Shown one piece after another: positions 23,029 through 33,310 of a stretch of DNA of 64,000 bases. Both the position numbers and the translations under genes were made by a program. Positions within the stretch are counted from its first letter, which is position 1. Each line of letters begins with the position of its first letter. Below the pieces are notes generated by a model. The model did not search any database. It was not told the origin of the DNA and was given only the letters and a program-made list of their open reading frames with translations. This DNA is from Pseudomonas prosekii (GTDB lineage Bacteria > Pseudomonadota > Gammaproteobacteria > Pseudomonadales > Pseudomonadaceae): the NCBI RefSeq assembly GCF_900105155.1, contig NZ_LT629762.1, positions 1,488,001 through 1,552,000 of the forward strand, given 5' to 3'.

Positions 23029-25530
23029 ATGACCCGTTCCCCGTTCCGCCGTCTGGTGTTTGGCACCCTGCGCCGACTGTTGTACCTCTGGGTTCGCTCG
23101 GAGACGATCAACCAGTCGTCCCTTACCCTCAACCTCGACCGCAGCCGTCCGGTGTTTTACGTCCTGCAAAACCCTTCGCTGACCGACCTTGCCGTGGTCG
23201 ACACCGAGTGCACCAAGGCCGGCCTGCCGCGCCCGGTGCTGCCGGTGTCGGTGGGCAATCTGCTGGAACCGGCGGCGTTCTTTTACCTGACGCCGGAGCC
23301 TGACTGGCTCGGCCGCCAGGACAAACGCGGCGCGCCGCCGGCCCTGACCCGACTCGTCAGCGCCCTGAGCCAGAACGCCGCCGAAGACGCGCAGATCATT
23401 CCGGTCAGCGTGTTCTGGGGGCAGTCGCCGGACAGCGAGTCGAGCCCGTGGAAGCTGTTGTTTGCCGACAGTTGGGCGGTCACCGGGCGTTTGCGCCGTT
23501 TGCTCAGCATCATGATTCTGGGGCGCAAGACCCGCGTGCAGTTCTCGGCGCCGATTCACCTGCGCGAACTGATCGAGCACAACAAGGGCCACGAACGCAC
23601 CGTGCGCATGGCCCAGCGCATTCTGCGGGTGCACTTTCGCAACCTCAAAGCGGCGGTCATCGGCCCGGACATTTCCCACCGACGCAATCTGGTCAAGGGT
23701 TTGCTCAACCAGCCGCTGGTCAAGCAAGCCATTCTGGACGAGGCCGAGCGCGAGAAAATCTCCCCGGAAAAAGCCAAGGCCCAAGCGCTGCGTTACGGCA
23801 ACGAGATTGCTTCGGACTACACCTACACCGCGATCCGCTTCCTCGAAGTGGTGCTGAGCTGGTTCTGGAACAAGATCTACGACGGGATCAAGGTCAATCA
23901 CATCGAAGGCGTGCAGAAAGTCGCTCAGGGTCACGAAGTGATCTACGTGCCGTGCCACCGCAGCCACATCGATTACCTGCTGCTTTCGTACCTGCTGTTC
24001 CGTAACGGCCTGACCCCGCCGCACATCGCCGCCGGGATCAACTTGAACATGCCGGTGATCGGCAGCCTGCTGCGGCGCGGCGGCGCGTTTTTCATGCGCC
24101 GCACGTTCAAGGGCAATCCGCTGTACACCTCGGTGTTCAACGAATACCTGCACACCTTGTTCACCAAAGGTTTCCCGGTCGAGTATTTCGTCGAGGGCGG
24201 CCGTTCGCGCACCGGGCGCATGCTGCAACCGAAAACCGGGATGCTCGCCATCACCCTGCGCAGCTTCCTGCGTTCGTCGCGCATGCCGATCGTGTTTGTG
24301 CCGGTGTACATCGGTTATGAGCGCGTGCTCGAAGGCCGGACCTACCTCGGCGAATTGCGTGGCGCGAGCAAGAAAAAAGAATCGATCTTCGACATCTTCA
24401 AAGTCATCGGCGCGCTGAAGCAGCGCTTCGGTCAGGTGGCGGTGAACTTCGGCGAGCCGATCAAACTCGCGGAATTCCTCGACGGCGAACAGCCGGACTG
24501 GCGCTCGCAGGAACTTGGTCCGCAGTTCAAACCGGCGTGGCTCAACGAAACGACCAACCGTCTCGGCGAGAAAGTCGCGCAGCATCTGAACGAAGCGGCA
24601 GCGATCAACCCGGTCAATCTGGTGGCGCTGGCGCTGCTGTCCACCAGCCGTCTGGCGCTGGACGATCGGGCGATGGCGCGGGTGCTGGACCTGTATCTGG
24701 CGCTGCTGCGCAAGGTTCCTTACTCGCCGCACACCACGTTGCCGGAAGGCGATGGCCGCGCGTTGATCGAGCACGTGAAGGATATGGATCTGCTCTCCGA
24801 ACAGAGCGATGCCTTGGGCAAGATTCTGTATCTGGATGAGCAGAATGCGGTCCTGATGACCTATTACCGCAACAACGTGTTGCATATCTTCGCGCTGCCG
24901 GCGCTGCTGGCGAGTTTCTTCCAGAGTGCCTCGCGCATGAGCCGCGAGCAGATCCTGCGTTACACCCGCGCGCTGTATCCGTACCTGCAATCGGAGTTGT
25001 TCATTCGCTGGTCCATGGATGAGCTGGACGCGGTGGTTGATCAATGGCTCGAAGCCTTCGTCGAGCAAGGCCTGCTGCGCTTCGAGAACAATGTGTACCT
25101 GCGCCCGGCGCCGAGTTCGCGCCATTTCGTGTTACTGACGCTACTGTCGAAAAGCATCGCGCAGACGCTGCAACGTTTCTACATGACTGTTTCGCTGCTG
25201 CTCAACAGCGGCCAGCACAGCATCAGCGCCGAAGAGCTGGAAGACTTGTGCACGGTCATGGCCCAGCGCCTGTCGATCCTGCATGGCTTGAACGCCCCGG
25301 AATTCTTCGACAAGAGCCTGTTCCGCCACTTTATCCAGACCATGCTCGACCTCGATGTGCTGCGTCGCGACGAGGCCGGCAAGTTGAGCTATCACGAATT
25401 GCTCGGCGAGCTGGCTGAAGGCGCGGCGAAACGTGTGTTGCCGGCGGAGATTCGCTTGTCGATCCGCCAGGTGGCGCTGCATCGCAGTGAAGATGCGGCG
25501 GATCAGGTCGCCGTGCAACCTGAGGCCTGA
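23029..25530 (+). CDS. plsB: Glycerol-3-phosphate 1-O-acyltransferase
   Basis: An 833-residue inner-membrane-associated acyltransferase that makes lysophosphatidic acid, the first step of phospholipid synthesis. The catalytic HX4D motif is at His310-Asp315 (CHRSHIDY). Later acyltransferase blocks are [25 protein letters not shown] and [16 protein letters not shown]. The size and the long N- and C-terminal regions match PlsB rather than the short PlsY type. The start at 23029 gives the family N-terminus ([23 protein letters not shown]). It is monocistronic and ends in a REPIN. Confidence 0.96.
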   Translation: MTRSPFRRLVFGTLRRLLYLWVRSETINQSSLTLNLDRSRPVFYVLQNPSLTDLAVVDTECTKAGLPRPVLPVSVGNLLEPAAFFYLTPEPDWLGRQDKRGAPPALTRLVSALSQNAAEDAQIIPVSVFWGQSPDSESSPWKLLFADSWAVTGRLRRLLSIMILGRKTRVQFSAPIHLRELIEHNKGHERTVRMAQRILRVHFRNLKAAVIGPDISHRRNLVKGLLNQPLVKQAILDEAEREKISPEKAKAQALRYGNEIASDYTYTAIRFLEVVLSWFWNKIYDGIKVNHIEGVQKVAQGHEVIYVPCHRSHIDYLLLSYLLFRNGLTPPHIAAGINLNMPVIGSLLRRGGAFFMRRTFKGNPLYTSVFNEYLHTLFTKGFPVEYFVEGGRSRTGRMLQPKTGMLAITLRSFLRSSRMPIVFVPVYIGYERVLEGRTYLGELRGASKKKESIFDIFKVIGALKQRFGQVAVNFGEPIKLAEFLDGEQPDWRSQELGPQFKPAWLNETTNRLGEKVAQHLNEAAAINPVNLVALALLSTSRLALDDRAMARVLDLYLALLRKVPYSPHTTLPEGDGRALIEHVKDMDLLSEQSDALGKILYLDEQNAVLMTYYRNNVLHIFALPALLASFFQSASRMSREQILRYTRALYPYLQSELFIRWSMDELDAVVDQWLEAFVEQGLLRFENNVYLRPAPSSRHFVLLTLLSKSIAQTLQRFYMTVSLLLNSGQHSISAEELEDLCTVMAQRLSILHGLNAPEFFDKSLFRHFIQTMLDLDVLRRDEAGKLSYHELLGELAEGAAKRVLPAEIRLSIRQVALHRSEDAADQVAVQPEA

Positions 25531-25540
25531 GGCCATAAAA

Positions 25541-25630
25541 CCTGTAGGAGCGAGCCGCTCGCGAACGCGCTGTATCAGTCGGAAACAGTTTGGCTGACCC
25601 AGCGCTATCGCGAGCAGGCTCATTCCCACC
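25541..25630. repeat. REP pair
   Basis: One degenerate copy (CCTGTAGGAGCGAGCCGCTCGCGA) and one inverted copy (TATCGCGAGCAGGCTCATTCCCA) follow plsB. Confidence 0.75.
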
Positions 25631-25660
25631 CTTTGTCCAATTCGCAAAAAGGAAGCCGCC

Positions 25661-26350
25661 ATGCTCCGCCCTACCCTTCGCTTCGCCGGCCTCTGTGCAG
25701 GCTTGATGATTTCCGCCAGCGCGCTGGCGTTGTCGCTCAGTGATCTGTCGCAACAGGACGCTACCGGCGGCCTGAAAGACGCTTTGACCCAAGGCGCGCA
25801 ACTCGCCGTCAAGCAACTCGGCACGCCGGGCGGCTTCAGCAACAACCCCGAGGTGAAGATCGAGCTGCCGGGCAAACTCGGTAAAGTCGCGAGCAAAATG
25901 AAGGCTTTCGGCATGGGCGCGCAGGTCGAGCAACTGGAAACCAGCATGAACAAAGCGGCGGAAACTGCCGTGACCCAGGCTCAGCCGATCCTCGTGGATG
26001 CGGTGAAGAAAATGAGCGTGGCCGACGCCAAGGGCATTCTCAGCGGCGGCAAGGATTCGGCGACGCAATACCTCGACAAGTCGAGCCGCGAACAGATCCG
26101 CGCGAAGTTCATGCCGATCGTCAAACAAGCCACCGACCAGGTCGGCCTGGCCAAACAATACAATTCCTTCGCCGGCCAAGCCGCGACGCTGGGTGTGCTC
26201 GACGCGAAGAGCGCCAACATCGAAAGCTACGTGACCGAACAGGCGCTCAACGGCTTGTTCGAGATGATCGGCAAACAGGAAGAAACCATCCGCCAGAACC
26301 CGGCCGCCGCCGCCACCAGCCTCGCCAAAAAAGTCTTCGGCACGCTGTAA
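25661..26350 (+). CDS. DUF4197 family exported protein
   Basis: A 229-residue protein with a cleavable signal peptide (residues 1-23, ending SASALA). The mature part is helical and resembles DUF4197: GGLKDALTQGAQLAVKQLG, then a long helix pair, and DAKGILSGGKDSATQYL near residues 120-137, followed by LNGLFEMIGKQEETIRQNPAAAA at the end. The family is periplasmic and its function is unknown. A GGAAG ribosome site precedes the ATG. It stands alone between REP arrays. Confidence 0.85.
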   Translation: MLRPTLRFAGLCAGLMISASALALSLSDLSQQDATGGLKDALTQGAQLAVKQLGTPGGFSNNPEVKIELPGKLGKVASKMKAFGMGAQVEQLETSMNKAAETAVTQAQPILVDAVKKMSVADAKGILSGGKDSATQYLDKSSREQIRAKFMPIVKQATDQVGLAKQYNSFAGQAATLGVLDAKSANIESYVTEQALNGLFEMIGKQEETIRQNPAAAATSLAKKVFGTL

Positions 26351-26367
26351 GCGCAATGCCAAACCCC

Positions 26368-26676
26368 GTAGGAGCGAGGCTTGCCCGCGAAGGGGCCGTG
26401 TCAGTCGATATTGCAGTCGCCTGACAAGCCGCCATCGCGAGCAAGCTCGCTCCCACAGGGGATTGCTGGCTTGCCCGAAATTCGCAGCCACCGCAGCGCT
26501 AATGTAGGAGCGAGGCTTGCCCGCGAAGGGGCCGTTTCAGTCGATATTGCAGTCGCCTGACAAGCCGCCATCGCGAGCAGGCTCACTCCCACAGGGGATT
26601 GGTGGCTTGGCCCGGATATCGCAGGCACCACAGACCCACTGTGGGAGTGAGCCTGCTCGCGATAGCATTTGACCCG
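26368..26676. repeat. Tandem REP array, 136-bp unit, right of fic 3' end
   Basis: A unit of 136 bp (REP, 40-bp spacer GGGGCCGTGTCAGTCGATAT-like, inverted REP, then a GATTGGTGGCTTGCCCG-like spacer) starts at 26368 and again at 26504, with a partial third copy. It fills the 344-bp gap before the fic gene. The same unit recurs at 27903-28290. Confidence 0.85.
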
Positions 26677-26694
26677 TCAACAATGCGCTATCTG

Positions 26695-27801
26695 TCACCC
26701 CGCCCTAGCCAACAGACTCGCTTCCATAAACGCTCCGGTAAACCCGCTGACCGCCCTGGCGATGATCGAGCTTTGGAAGTCGATGAAGTACGTCAGGTCC
26801 AGGCCATCCGCCTCGCTGTTCAGATAAGAGCGTCCATATTTCACCGGCGCATTACGCAGCAGCGTGCTGATGGTGATGTAACGGAAACCCGAATAGTCAT
26901 GCTTGAACATCACCCAATAAAACAACGCTCGCGCGACCCGACCGTTGCCGTCGCGAAAAGGGTGTTCATAACCCACCGCAAAATGCAGCGCGATGGCTTG
27001 GATCAGCGGATGCAGACAACCAGCCTGATCAGGGTCGTGCTGCAATTGATTGATCCACTTTGCCAGCGCCTGCAAGCGCACTGACAACCCCTCTGCAGGC
27101 GGCGGAGTATGGACGGTGTTGCCCTCGCCATCCTGCACTACCACTTCATCGTTGAACCTGAAAATACCCGGCGAATACTGCTGGTCATGAATTCCTTCAA
27201 CTCCGACGCGATGCATCGCCGCGATCAGTTCAACGCTTAGCGGTTCGTGGCGTTTCTCCCAGGCGAAACTCATCATTTTGTAATTGCCGATCACCATGCG
27301 CTCGTCGGGCGTGCGCGGCAGGCGTTGGCGTCTGAGCATGTCCTTGGCCACCGGCGTGGTGGTCGCTGCACCTTCCAGTTGGCTACTGCTGATCGCCTCA
27401 TCCTCGATCAGATCAGCGAGCAGATAACTCAAATGCGCGTGCTCGCCGATCTGCTTCGCCATGTAATCAAGTGCCGCCGTAGTGGCGTGCCGGTCAACCG
27501 CCGTAATCGCCTTTTGCGCCGTCGGCGTCATCACAAAGTTAGCCAACTGCGCTGGGGCACCCAATGCCAGCAGGCGGACGAACTGCGCAGCGCGCGCTTT
27601 CTTCACCAACGCCCAACAGAGGTGAGCGTCCAATCCGGGCGCCCAGCGATAGCGCAACTCGGCAAACGGCAGGTAGCGCCCGCGCTCATCCAGAGGCTTG
27701 AGCAGCGCCAGGTAATCCGCCAGGCGCGCCTTGTGCGGCGCTTGCGCCAGCAGGTCAAACACCGGGTCAGTCCGGCCCTTGAGGGCGGGTGGCTTTTTCA
27801 T
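26695..27801 (-). CDS. Fic-domain protein (probable AMP transferase)
   Basis: A 368-residue Fic protein. Fic enzymes usually transfer AMP from ATP to target hydroxyls. The catalytic motif HPFRDGNGR is at residues 280-288 with the essential histidine 280. An inhibitory motif SSSQLEG at 138-144 fits the (S/T)xxxE(G/N) pattern with Glu143, so activity is probably self-inhibited (class II). Residues 1-130 form the usual N-terminal helical domain of these stand-alone Fic proteins (DUF4172-like). No antitoxin gene is adjacent. An ATG at 27801 is used rather than the GTG one codon before. It is isolated between repeat arrays. Confidence 0.9.
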   Translation of the reverse strand: MKKPPALKGRTDPVFDLLAQAPHKARLADYLALLKPLDERGRYLPFAELRYRWAPGLDAHLCWALVKKARAAQFVRLLALGAPAQLANFVMTPTAQKAITAVDRHATTAALDYMAKQIGEHAHLSYLLADLIEDEAISSSQLEGAATTTPVAKDMLRRQRLPRTPDERMVIGNYKMMSFAWEKRHEPLSVELIAAMHRVGVEGIHDQQYSPGIFRFNDEVVVQDGEGNTVHTPPPAEGLSVRLQALAKWINQLQHDPDQAGCLHPLIQAIALHFAVGYEHPFRDGNGRVARALFYWVMFKHDYSGFRYITISTLLRNAPVKYGRSYLNSEADGLDLTYFIDFQSSIIARAVSGFTGAFMEASLLARAG

Positions 27802-27902
27802 CACGACTGTCTCGGCGGCGGCAAAAAACGAGCCTCGAGTACACCATTGAGCCGGGGCCGACTCAATATCGGAGCATTCTGAAAAAGCTGTAGGAACAAA
27901 AA

Positions 27903-28290
27903 CCTGTGGAAGCGAGCTTGCTCGCGATAGCGGTTAGCCAGTCAGAAATGTATCGACTGACACAACGCCATCGCGAGCAGGCTCACTCCTACAGGGGGAT
28001 TGGTGGATTGCCCGAATATCGCAGCCACCGCAACTCTACTGTAGGAGCGAGGCTTGCCCGCGAAGGGGCCGTGTCAGTCGATATTGCAGTCGCCTGACAT
28101 ACCGCCATCGCGAGCAAGCTCGCTCCCACAGGGGATTGGTGGCTTGCCCGAATATCGCAGCCACCGCAGACCTACTGTGGGAGCGAGGCTTGCCCGCGAA
28201 GGGGCCGTGTCAGTCGATATTGCATTCGCCTGACACAACGCCACCGCGAGCAGGCTCGCGCCTACAGGGGATTGCGTAACCCCTGTGGGA
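27903..28290. repeat. Tandem REP array, 136-bp unit, upstream of fic
   Basis: The same unit seen on the other side of fic, in the same orientation, starts at 28041 and 28177 (period 136 bp), after a partial copy from 27903. It fills nearly all of the 500 bp between fic and mexK. No gene is seen here. Confidence 0.85.
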
Positions 28291-28302
28291 TTCGTCGCGC
28301 GC

Positions 28303-31300
28303 TTATGCAGGATCTTTCTTGATGCGGAACCACGCCGCGTACAGCGCCGGCAGGAACAGCAAGGTCAGCGCCGTCGCGACGATCAACCCGCCCATGATCG
28401 CCACCGCCATCGGCCCGAAGAATACGCTGCGCGACAGCGGGATCATCGCCAGTACCGCCGCGAGTGCGGTCAGGACGATTGGCCGGAAGCGTCGCACCGT
28501 CGCTTCGATAATCGCTTGCCAGGGTTTCAGTCCGGCGGCGATGTCTTGCTCGATCTGGTCGACGAGGATTACCGAGTTGCGCATGATCATCCCCGACAGC
28601 GCGATGGTTCCGAGCATGGCGACGAAACCGAACGGCTGGCGGAACACCATCAGGAACAGTGTCACGCCGATCAATCCCAGTGGCGCTGTGAGAAACACCA
28701 TCACCGTGCGTGAGAAACTTCGCAGCTGCAGCATCAGCAACGTCAGCACCACCACGATGAACAGCGGCACGCCGGCCTTCACCGAGTTCTGCCCGCGCGC
28801 CGAGTCTTCAACGGTGCCGCCGACCTCCAGCAAATAGCCATCCGGCAGTTCGGCGCGGATCGGCTCGAGGGTCGGCAGAATCTGCTGCACCAGCGTCGCC
28901 GGTTGTTCCTTGCCATAGATGTCGGCGCGAATGGTCACGTTGGGCAGGCGATTGCGGTGCCAAATAATGCCCTCCTCAAAACCATATTCCAGCGTAGCGA
29001 TCTGCGACAGCGCGACGCTTTTACCGTTATCGGTCGGCACCGCCAGGCTTGGCAGCAACGACAGTTCGGTACGCTCATGCACGGTGCCGCGCAGGAGGAT
29101 TTCGATCAATTCGTTGTCCTCGCGGTATTGGCTGACGCTGGACCCGGTCAGCGAACTTTGCAAAAACTTCGACAGGTTGGCGGTGCTGACGCCCAACGCG
29201 CGGGCGCGGTCCTGATCGACGTTCAGGTACACCACTTTGCTCGGCTCTTCCCAGTCCAGATGGACGTTGACCACGTGGGAATTTTCGCGAACCTTGGTCG
29301 CCACTTTCCGCGCCAGCGCCCGAACTTCCTCGATGTGTTCGCCGGTGATGCGGAACTGCACCGGGTAACCCACCGGAGGGCCGTTTTCCAGACGGGTGAC
29401 GCGCGAACGCAGGGCCGGAAATTGTTCGTTGAGGGTTTCGATCAGCCAGGTGCGCAGGGTTTCGCGCTCCTCGATGGTTTTCGCCAGGACTACAAATTGC
29501 GCGAAGCTCGCTGCAGGCAATTGCTGATCCAGCGGCAGGTAAAATCGCGGAGAACCGGTGCCGACGTACGCCACGTAATTGTCGATGCCGGCGTGATCCT
29601 TCAACAACGCTTCGAGGCGTTTAACCTCTTCAGCGGTGTTGCTCAGCGATGCGCCTTCGGCCAGTTTCAAATCGACCATTAATTCCAGACGTCCCGAGGC
29701 CGGGAAGAATTGTTGCGGGACAAAACGAAACAACACGATGGACGCGAGAAACAGCACCACCGTCAGCGTGATCACCGTTTTGCGCCAGCGCACGCACCAT
29801 TCCACCAGGCGCCGGACGCGCTGATAAAACGGCGTGGCGTACGGATCCGGTTGCCCGGCGCCGTGTTTGGCGGCATGAATCTTCGCCAGATCCGGTAGGA
29901 GTTTTTCCCCCAGATACGGCACGAACACCACGGCAGCGATCCACGATGCCAACAGCGCGATGGTCACCACCTGAAAGATTGATCGGGTGTATTCACCGGT
30001 GCCCGATTGCGCGGTGGCGATCGGCAGGAACCCGGCAGCGGTGATCAGCGTGCCAGTGAGCATCGGGAACGCAGTGCTGGTCCAGGCATAACTGGCGGCT
30101 TTGATCCGGTCGAAACCCTGCTCCATTTTGATCGCCATCATTTCCACGGCGATGATCGCGTCGTCCACCAGCAACCCCAGCGCCAATACCAGCGCGCCGA
30201 GGGAAATCTTGTGCAGGCCGATGCCGAGGTAATACATGCAGGCGAACGTCATCGCCAACACCAGCGGAATCGCCAGTGCGACGACCATGCCGGTGCGCAC
30301 GCCGAGCGAGAAAAAGCTCACCAGCAACACAATGGCCAGTGCTTCGACCAGCACCTGAACGAACTCGCCGACACCGGTTTTCACCGCCGCCGGCTGGTCG
30401 GACACTTTGCGCAATTGCATGCCGGCCGGGAGGTTTTTCTGGATACGGTCGAATTCGATTTCCAGCGCTTTGCCGAGCACCAGAATGTCGCCACCGTCCT
30501 TCATTGCGACGGCCAGACCGATCGCGTCTTCGGCCATGAAACGCATGCGTGGCGCCGGCGGATCGTTGAAACCGCGGCGCACGTTGGCGACATCGGAGAT
30601 GCGGAACGTACGATCCCAAACCCGAATCGGGAAGTTTTCTATCTGCTCGACTGTCTGAAAATTCCCCGTGACGCGTAGCTGCAATCGCTCGCTGCTGGTT
30701 TCGAAAAATCCGGCAGTCGACACCGTGTTCTGTTGTTCCAGCGCTTGCTGCACGGCGGCCAACGGCAAACCGAGGGTGGCGAGTTTGACGTTGGACAGTT
30801 CGATCCAGATCTTCTCGTCCTGCAAACCCAGCAAGTCGACTTTGCCGACATCCTTGACCCGTTGCAGCTGAATCTGGATGCGGTCGGCGTAATCCTTGAG
30901 CACCGCGTAATCAAAACCGTCGCCGGTCAGGGCGTAGATATTGCCGAACGTGGTGCCGAATTCATCGTTGAAAAACGGCCCTTGAATGCCCGGCGGCAAT
31001 GTTTGGCGAATGTCGCTGATCTTCTTGCGCACCTGATACCAGAGCTCCGGAATCTGCGCTGAATGCATCGAATCGCGGGCGACGAAGGTGACCTGGGACT
31101 CGCCCGGGCGCGAGAACGAAACGATGCGCTCGTACTCGCCGGTTTCCATCAGCTTCTTTTCAATGCGCTCGGTGACTTGGCGCGAGACTTCCTGCGCCGT
31201 CGCGCCCGGCCAGTTGGTGCGAATGACCATGGCTTTGAAGGTGAACGGCGGATCTTCGCTTTGTCCGAGTTTGGTGTAGGAAAGCGCGCCGACGATGGCC

Positions 31301-31368
31301 AGCAAGAGCATCAGGAACAGTACGATCTGACGGTTACGCAGCGCCCATTCGGAAAGATTGAAACCCAT
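28303..31368 (-). CDS. mexK: RND multidrug efflux permease, MexK-like
   Basis: A 1021-residue proton-driven inner-membrane pump of the HAE1/RND class. It has the 12-span plan with two large periplasmic loops. The proton-relay pair is visible as Asp402-Asp403 in GLLVDDAIIAVE, in the fourth span. Asp-rich porter segments and the second-half GMIMRNSVILVDQIEQD are typical. Together with the adaptor upstream and a divergent TetR gene, followed by rsmJ, the order matches mexK-mexJ-mexL of P. aeruginosa, which expels triclosan, erythromycin and tetracycline. No outer-membrane channel gene is adjacent; OprM-type proteins are usually borrowed. The adaptor gene ends 6 bp before it. Confidence 0.85.
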   Translation of the reverse strand: MGFNLSEWALRNRQIVLFLMLLLAIVGALSYTKLGQSEDPPFTFKAMVIRTNWPGATAQEVSRQVTERIEKKLMETGEYERIVSFSRPGESQVTFVARDSMHSAQIPELWYQVRKKISDIRQTLPPGIQGPFFNDEFGTTFGNIYALTGDGFDYAVLKDYADRIQIQLQRVKDVGKVDLLGLQDEKIWIELSNVKLATLGLPLAAVQQALEQQNTVSTAGFFETSSERLQLRVTGNFQTVEQIENFPIRVWDRTFRISDVANVRRGFNDPPAPRMRFMAEDAIGLAVAMKDGGDILVLGKALEIEFDRIQKNLPAGMQLRKVSDQPAAVKTGVGEFVQVLVEALAIVLLVSFFSLGVRTGMVVALAIPLVLAMTFACMYYLGIGLHKISLGALVLALGLLVDDAIIAVEMMAIKMEQGFDRIKAASYAWTSTAFPMLTGTLITAAGFLPIATAQSGTGEYTRSIFQVVTIALLASWIAAVVFVPYLGEKLLPDLAKIHAAKHGAGQPDPYATPFYQRVRRLVEWCVRWRKTVITLTVVLFLASIVLFRFVPQQFFPASGRLELMVDLKLAEGASLSNTAEEVKRLEALLKDHAGIDNYVAYVGTGSPRFYLPLDQQLPAASFAQFVVLAKTIEERETLRTWLIETLNEQFPALRSRVTRLENGPPVGYPVQFRITGEHIEEVRALARKVATKVRENSHVVNVHLDWEEPSKVVYLNVDQDRARALGVSTANLSKFLQSSLTGSSVSQYREDNELIEILLRGTVHERTELSLLPSLAVPTDNGKSVALSQIATLEYGFEEGIIWHRNRLPNVTIRADIYGKEQPATLVQQILPTLEPIRAELPDGYLLEVGGTVEDSARGQNSVKAGVPLFIVVVLTLLMLQLRSFSRTVMVFLTAPLGLIGVTLFLMVFRQPFGFVAMLGTIALSGMIMRNSVILVDQIEQDIAAGLKPWQAIIEATVRRFRPIVLTALAAVLAMIPLSRSVFFGPMAVAIMGGLIVATALTLLFLPALYAAWFRIKKDPA

Positions 31369-31374
31369 CGGGGA

Positions 31375-32475
31375 TTACTCCTTTTCCGCCAGATCGACGA
31401 CCCGGTTGGAGCGATCCACCGGGCGCACTTGCTGCCCGTCGTGAAGCACATGCACCCCGGCGGCCACCACCCAATCGCTGGCACTCAAGCCTTCGAGCAC
31501 CGGCACGCTTTTCTCGCCAAACGCGCCGACGCGCACTGGGACTTTTTTCAGGATGTTGTTGGCGCCGACCACCCACACATAGGTCGCGCCGTTTTCCGCA
31601 GTGACCGCCGACAACGGCACCGACAGCGAGACCACGGCGGCGGATTGGATAAACACGCGGGCGCTCTGGCCCAGTTCGGCCGGGACTTTGCCGGCGGTGA
31701 AGGCAATGCGCGCGGCGAAAGTGCGCGATTTTGGATCGGCCGCTGGCGACAGTTCACGGATGCGCCCGGTGAAACGCTGATCGGGTTGCGTCCACAGCTC
31801 GACGGACACCGGTTGATCGACCTTGAAGCGCCCGAAGTTCTGTTCCGGCAGGCTGATCAACACTTCGCGCTCGCCATCGGTGGCGAGGGTGAACACGGTT
31901 TGCCCGGCCGCCACGACTTGCCCGACTTCGACCGAACGCTTGGCGACCACGCCATCCTGTGGCGCGCGCAACACCGCGTAACTCGCCTGATTGGTCGAGA
32001 CGCTGAATTCGGCTTTGATTTGTTTGAGGCGCGCTTCACCGGATCGGTAAAGGTTTTCGGAATTGTCGTACGCGGATTTACTGACCATCTGACGGTCCAT
32101 CAGCGTTTTGTAGCGATCACGCTCGGCGCGCACCAGGCTCAGATTGGCCTCGGCGGCGGCCACTTGGGCGCGCGTAGCTTCCAGTTGCAGGCGCACATCT
32201 TGCGGATCAAGTTCCGCGAGGGGCTGATCAGCCTTGACCCGTTGGCCTTCCTCGACCAGTCGTCGGCTGACTTTGCCGCCAATGCGGAAGGCCAGCTCCG
32301 GTTCATAGCGTGCACGAACCTCGCCGGGATAACTTTCCATGGCCTGAGCCGAAGGCTGCGGTTGCACCACCATGGCCGGTCGCACGCTGACTTGCGGCAC
32401 CTCCTCGTGGCCGCAGGCCGACAATAAAAAAGCCAGGCTGACTGGCAACGCGAGGGGCAAGGCATAGCGCAACAT
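31375..32475 (-). CDS. mexJ: RND efflux membrane-fusion lipoprotein, MexJ-like
   Basis: A 366-residue periplasmic adaptor. The signal peptide ends in a lipobox LLSAC with the lipidated cysteine at residue 21. A barrel/lipoyl part (AFRIGGKVSRRLVEEGQRVKADQPLAELDPQD) is followed by an alpha-helical hairpin and the second half-lipoyl segment (VLRAPQDGVVAKRSVEVGQVVAAGQ). It bridges the MexK pump and an outer-membrane channel. It is the first gene of the operon and lies divergent from the regulator across a palindromic operator. Confidence 0.87.
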   Translation of the reverse strand: MLRYALPLALPVSLAFLLSACGHEEVPQVSVRPAMVVQPQPSAQAMESYPGEVRARYEPELAFRIGGKVSRRLVEEGQRVKADQPLAELDPQDVRLQLEATRAQVAAAEANLSLVRAERDRYKTLMDRQMVSKSAYDNSENLYRSGEARLKQIKAEFSVSTNQASYAVLRAPQDGVVAKRSVEVGQVVAAGQTVFTLATDGEREVLISLPEQNFGRFKVDQPVSVELWTQPDQRFTGRIRELSPAADPKSRTFAARIAFTAGKVPAELGQSARVFIQSAAVVSLSVPLSAVTAENGATYVWVVGANNILKKVPVRVGAFGEKSVPVLEGLSASDWVVAAGVHVLHDGQQVRPVDRSNRVVDLAEKE

Positions 32476-32512
32476 GGCAAACGACCTTTCGCTAATGGTG
32501 CTTGGAATAATT

Positions 32513-32558
32513 ATACTGGCCGGTATGTTATTAATAGCAAACTCACCAGTCCAGTATT
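32513..32558. promoter_or_regulatory. Probable MexL operators in divergent promoter
   Basis: ATACTGGCCGGTAT at 32513-32526 is a 14-bp palindrome with two mismatches. TATACTGG upstream and CCAGTATT near 32551 form a wider inverted pair. They lie in the 94-bp gap between mexJ and mexL, where a TetR dimer is expected to bind. Confidence 0.6.
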
Positions 32559-32569
32559 AAAAGCGAAGA

Positions 32570-33220
32570 ATGTCGAACAATCTTTCAGCCTCAAATGGTC
32601 CGGGTCGTCCCAAGGATCTGGCCAAGCGCCAGGCCATCCTTGATGCGGCGAAAATTCTGTTTGTGAGTAACGGCTATGCCAATACCAGCATGGACGCGGT
32701 GGCAGCCGAGGCCGGGGTGTCCAAGCTCACGGTCTACAGCCATTTCAACGACAAGGAAACGCTGTTTTCCGCCGCTGTCGCCGCCAAGTGCGAAGAGCAA
32801 TTGCCTACGCTGTTTTTCGAATTGCCTGACGGCGTTTCGGTAGAAACGGTGCTGTTGAATATCGCGCGCGGGTTTCATCAACTGATCAACAGCGATGAAT
32901 CGGTGAACCTGCATCGCTTGATGATCAGCCTCGGCAGCCAGGATCCGAAGCTGTCGCTGATCTTCTTCGAGGCCGGGCCGAATCGCATGTTGACCGGCAT
33001 GGAGCGCTTGCTGGGCAGGATCAATCAGAACGGCGCGCTGAGCATCGACAAACCGCGTAATGCGGCCGAGCACTTCTTCTGCCTGCTCAAGGGTGCGGGG
33101 AATTTTCGTTTGTTGTACGGCTGCGGCGAGCCGGTGGTTGGCGACGCGGCCGAGAGCCACGTGCGCGAGGTGGTGGAGTTGTTTATGCGGGCGTACCGGC
33201 CTGAGATTGTTGGCGCCTAG
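32570..33220 (+). CDS. mexL: TetR-family repressor of efflux operon, MexL-like
   Basis: A 216-residue TetR regulator. The DNA-binding domain covers residues 18-65, with the helix-turn-helix MDAVAAEAGVSKLTVYSHFNDKETLF at 41-66. The rest is the ligand and dimer domain (AefR-like C-terminal helices). In P. aeruginosa MexL represses mexJK and itself; the same divergent arrangement is seen here. The start at 32570 leaves the family N-terminus MSNNLSASNGPGRPKDLAKR. A REP pair follows the stop. Confidence 0.85.
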   Translation: MSNNLSASNGPGRPKDLAKRQAILDAAKILFVSNGYANTSMDAVAAEAGVSKLTVYSHFNDKETLFSAAVAAKCEEQLPTLFFELPDGVSVETVLLNIARGFHQLINSDESVNLHRLMISLGSQDPKLSLIFFEAGPNRMLTGMERLLGRINQNGALSIDKPRNAAEHFFCLLKGAGNFRLLYGCGEPVVGDAAESHVREVVELFMRAYRPEIVGA

Positions 33221-33229
33221 TCGGGCGCC

Positions 33230-33296
33230 TTCGCGGGCAAGCCTCGCTCCTACAGGGTTCGCGCAGATCCTGTAGGAGCGAGGCTTGCCCGCGAAT
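33230..33296. repeat. REPIN-type inverted repeat
   Basis: CTTCGCGGGCAAGCCTCGCTCCTACAGG and its near-exact inverted copy lie 12 bases apart between the convergent mexL and rsmJ genes. Confidence 0.85.
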
Positions 33297-33310
33297 GGAG
33301 CGACTCGGTA

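Noticed and set aside
26368..28290. CRISPR arrays at the regular 136-bp repeats
   Set aside because: The repeats include the spacer, are inverted inside each unit and match REP elements elsewhere; no cas gene is near.
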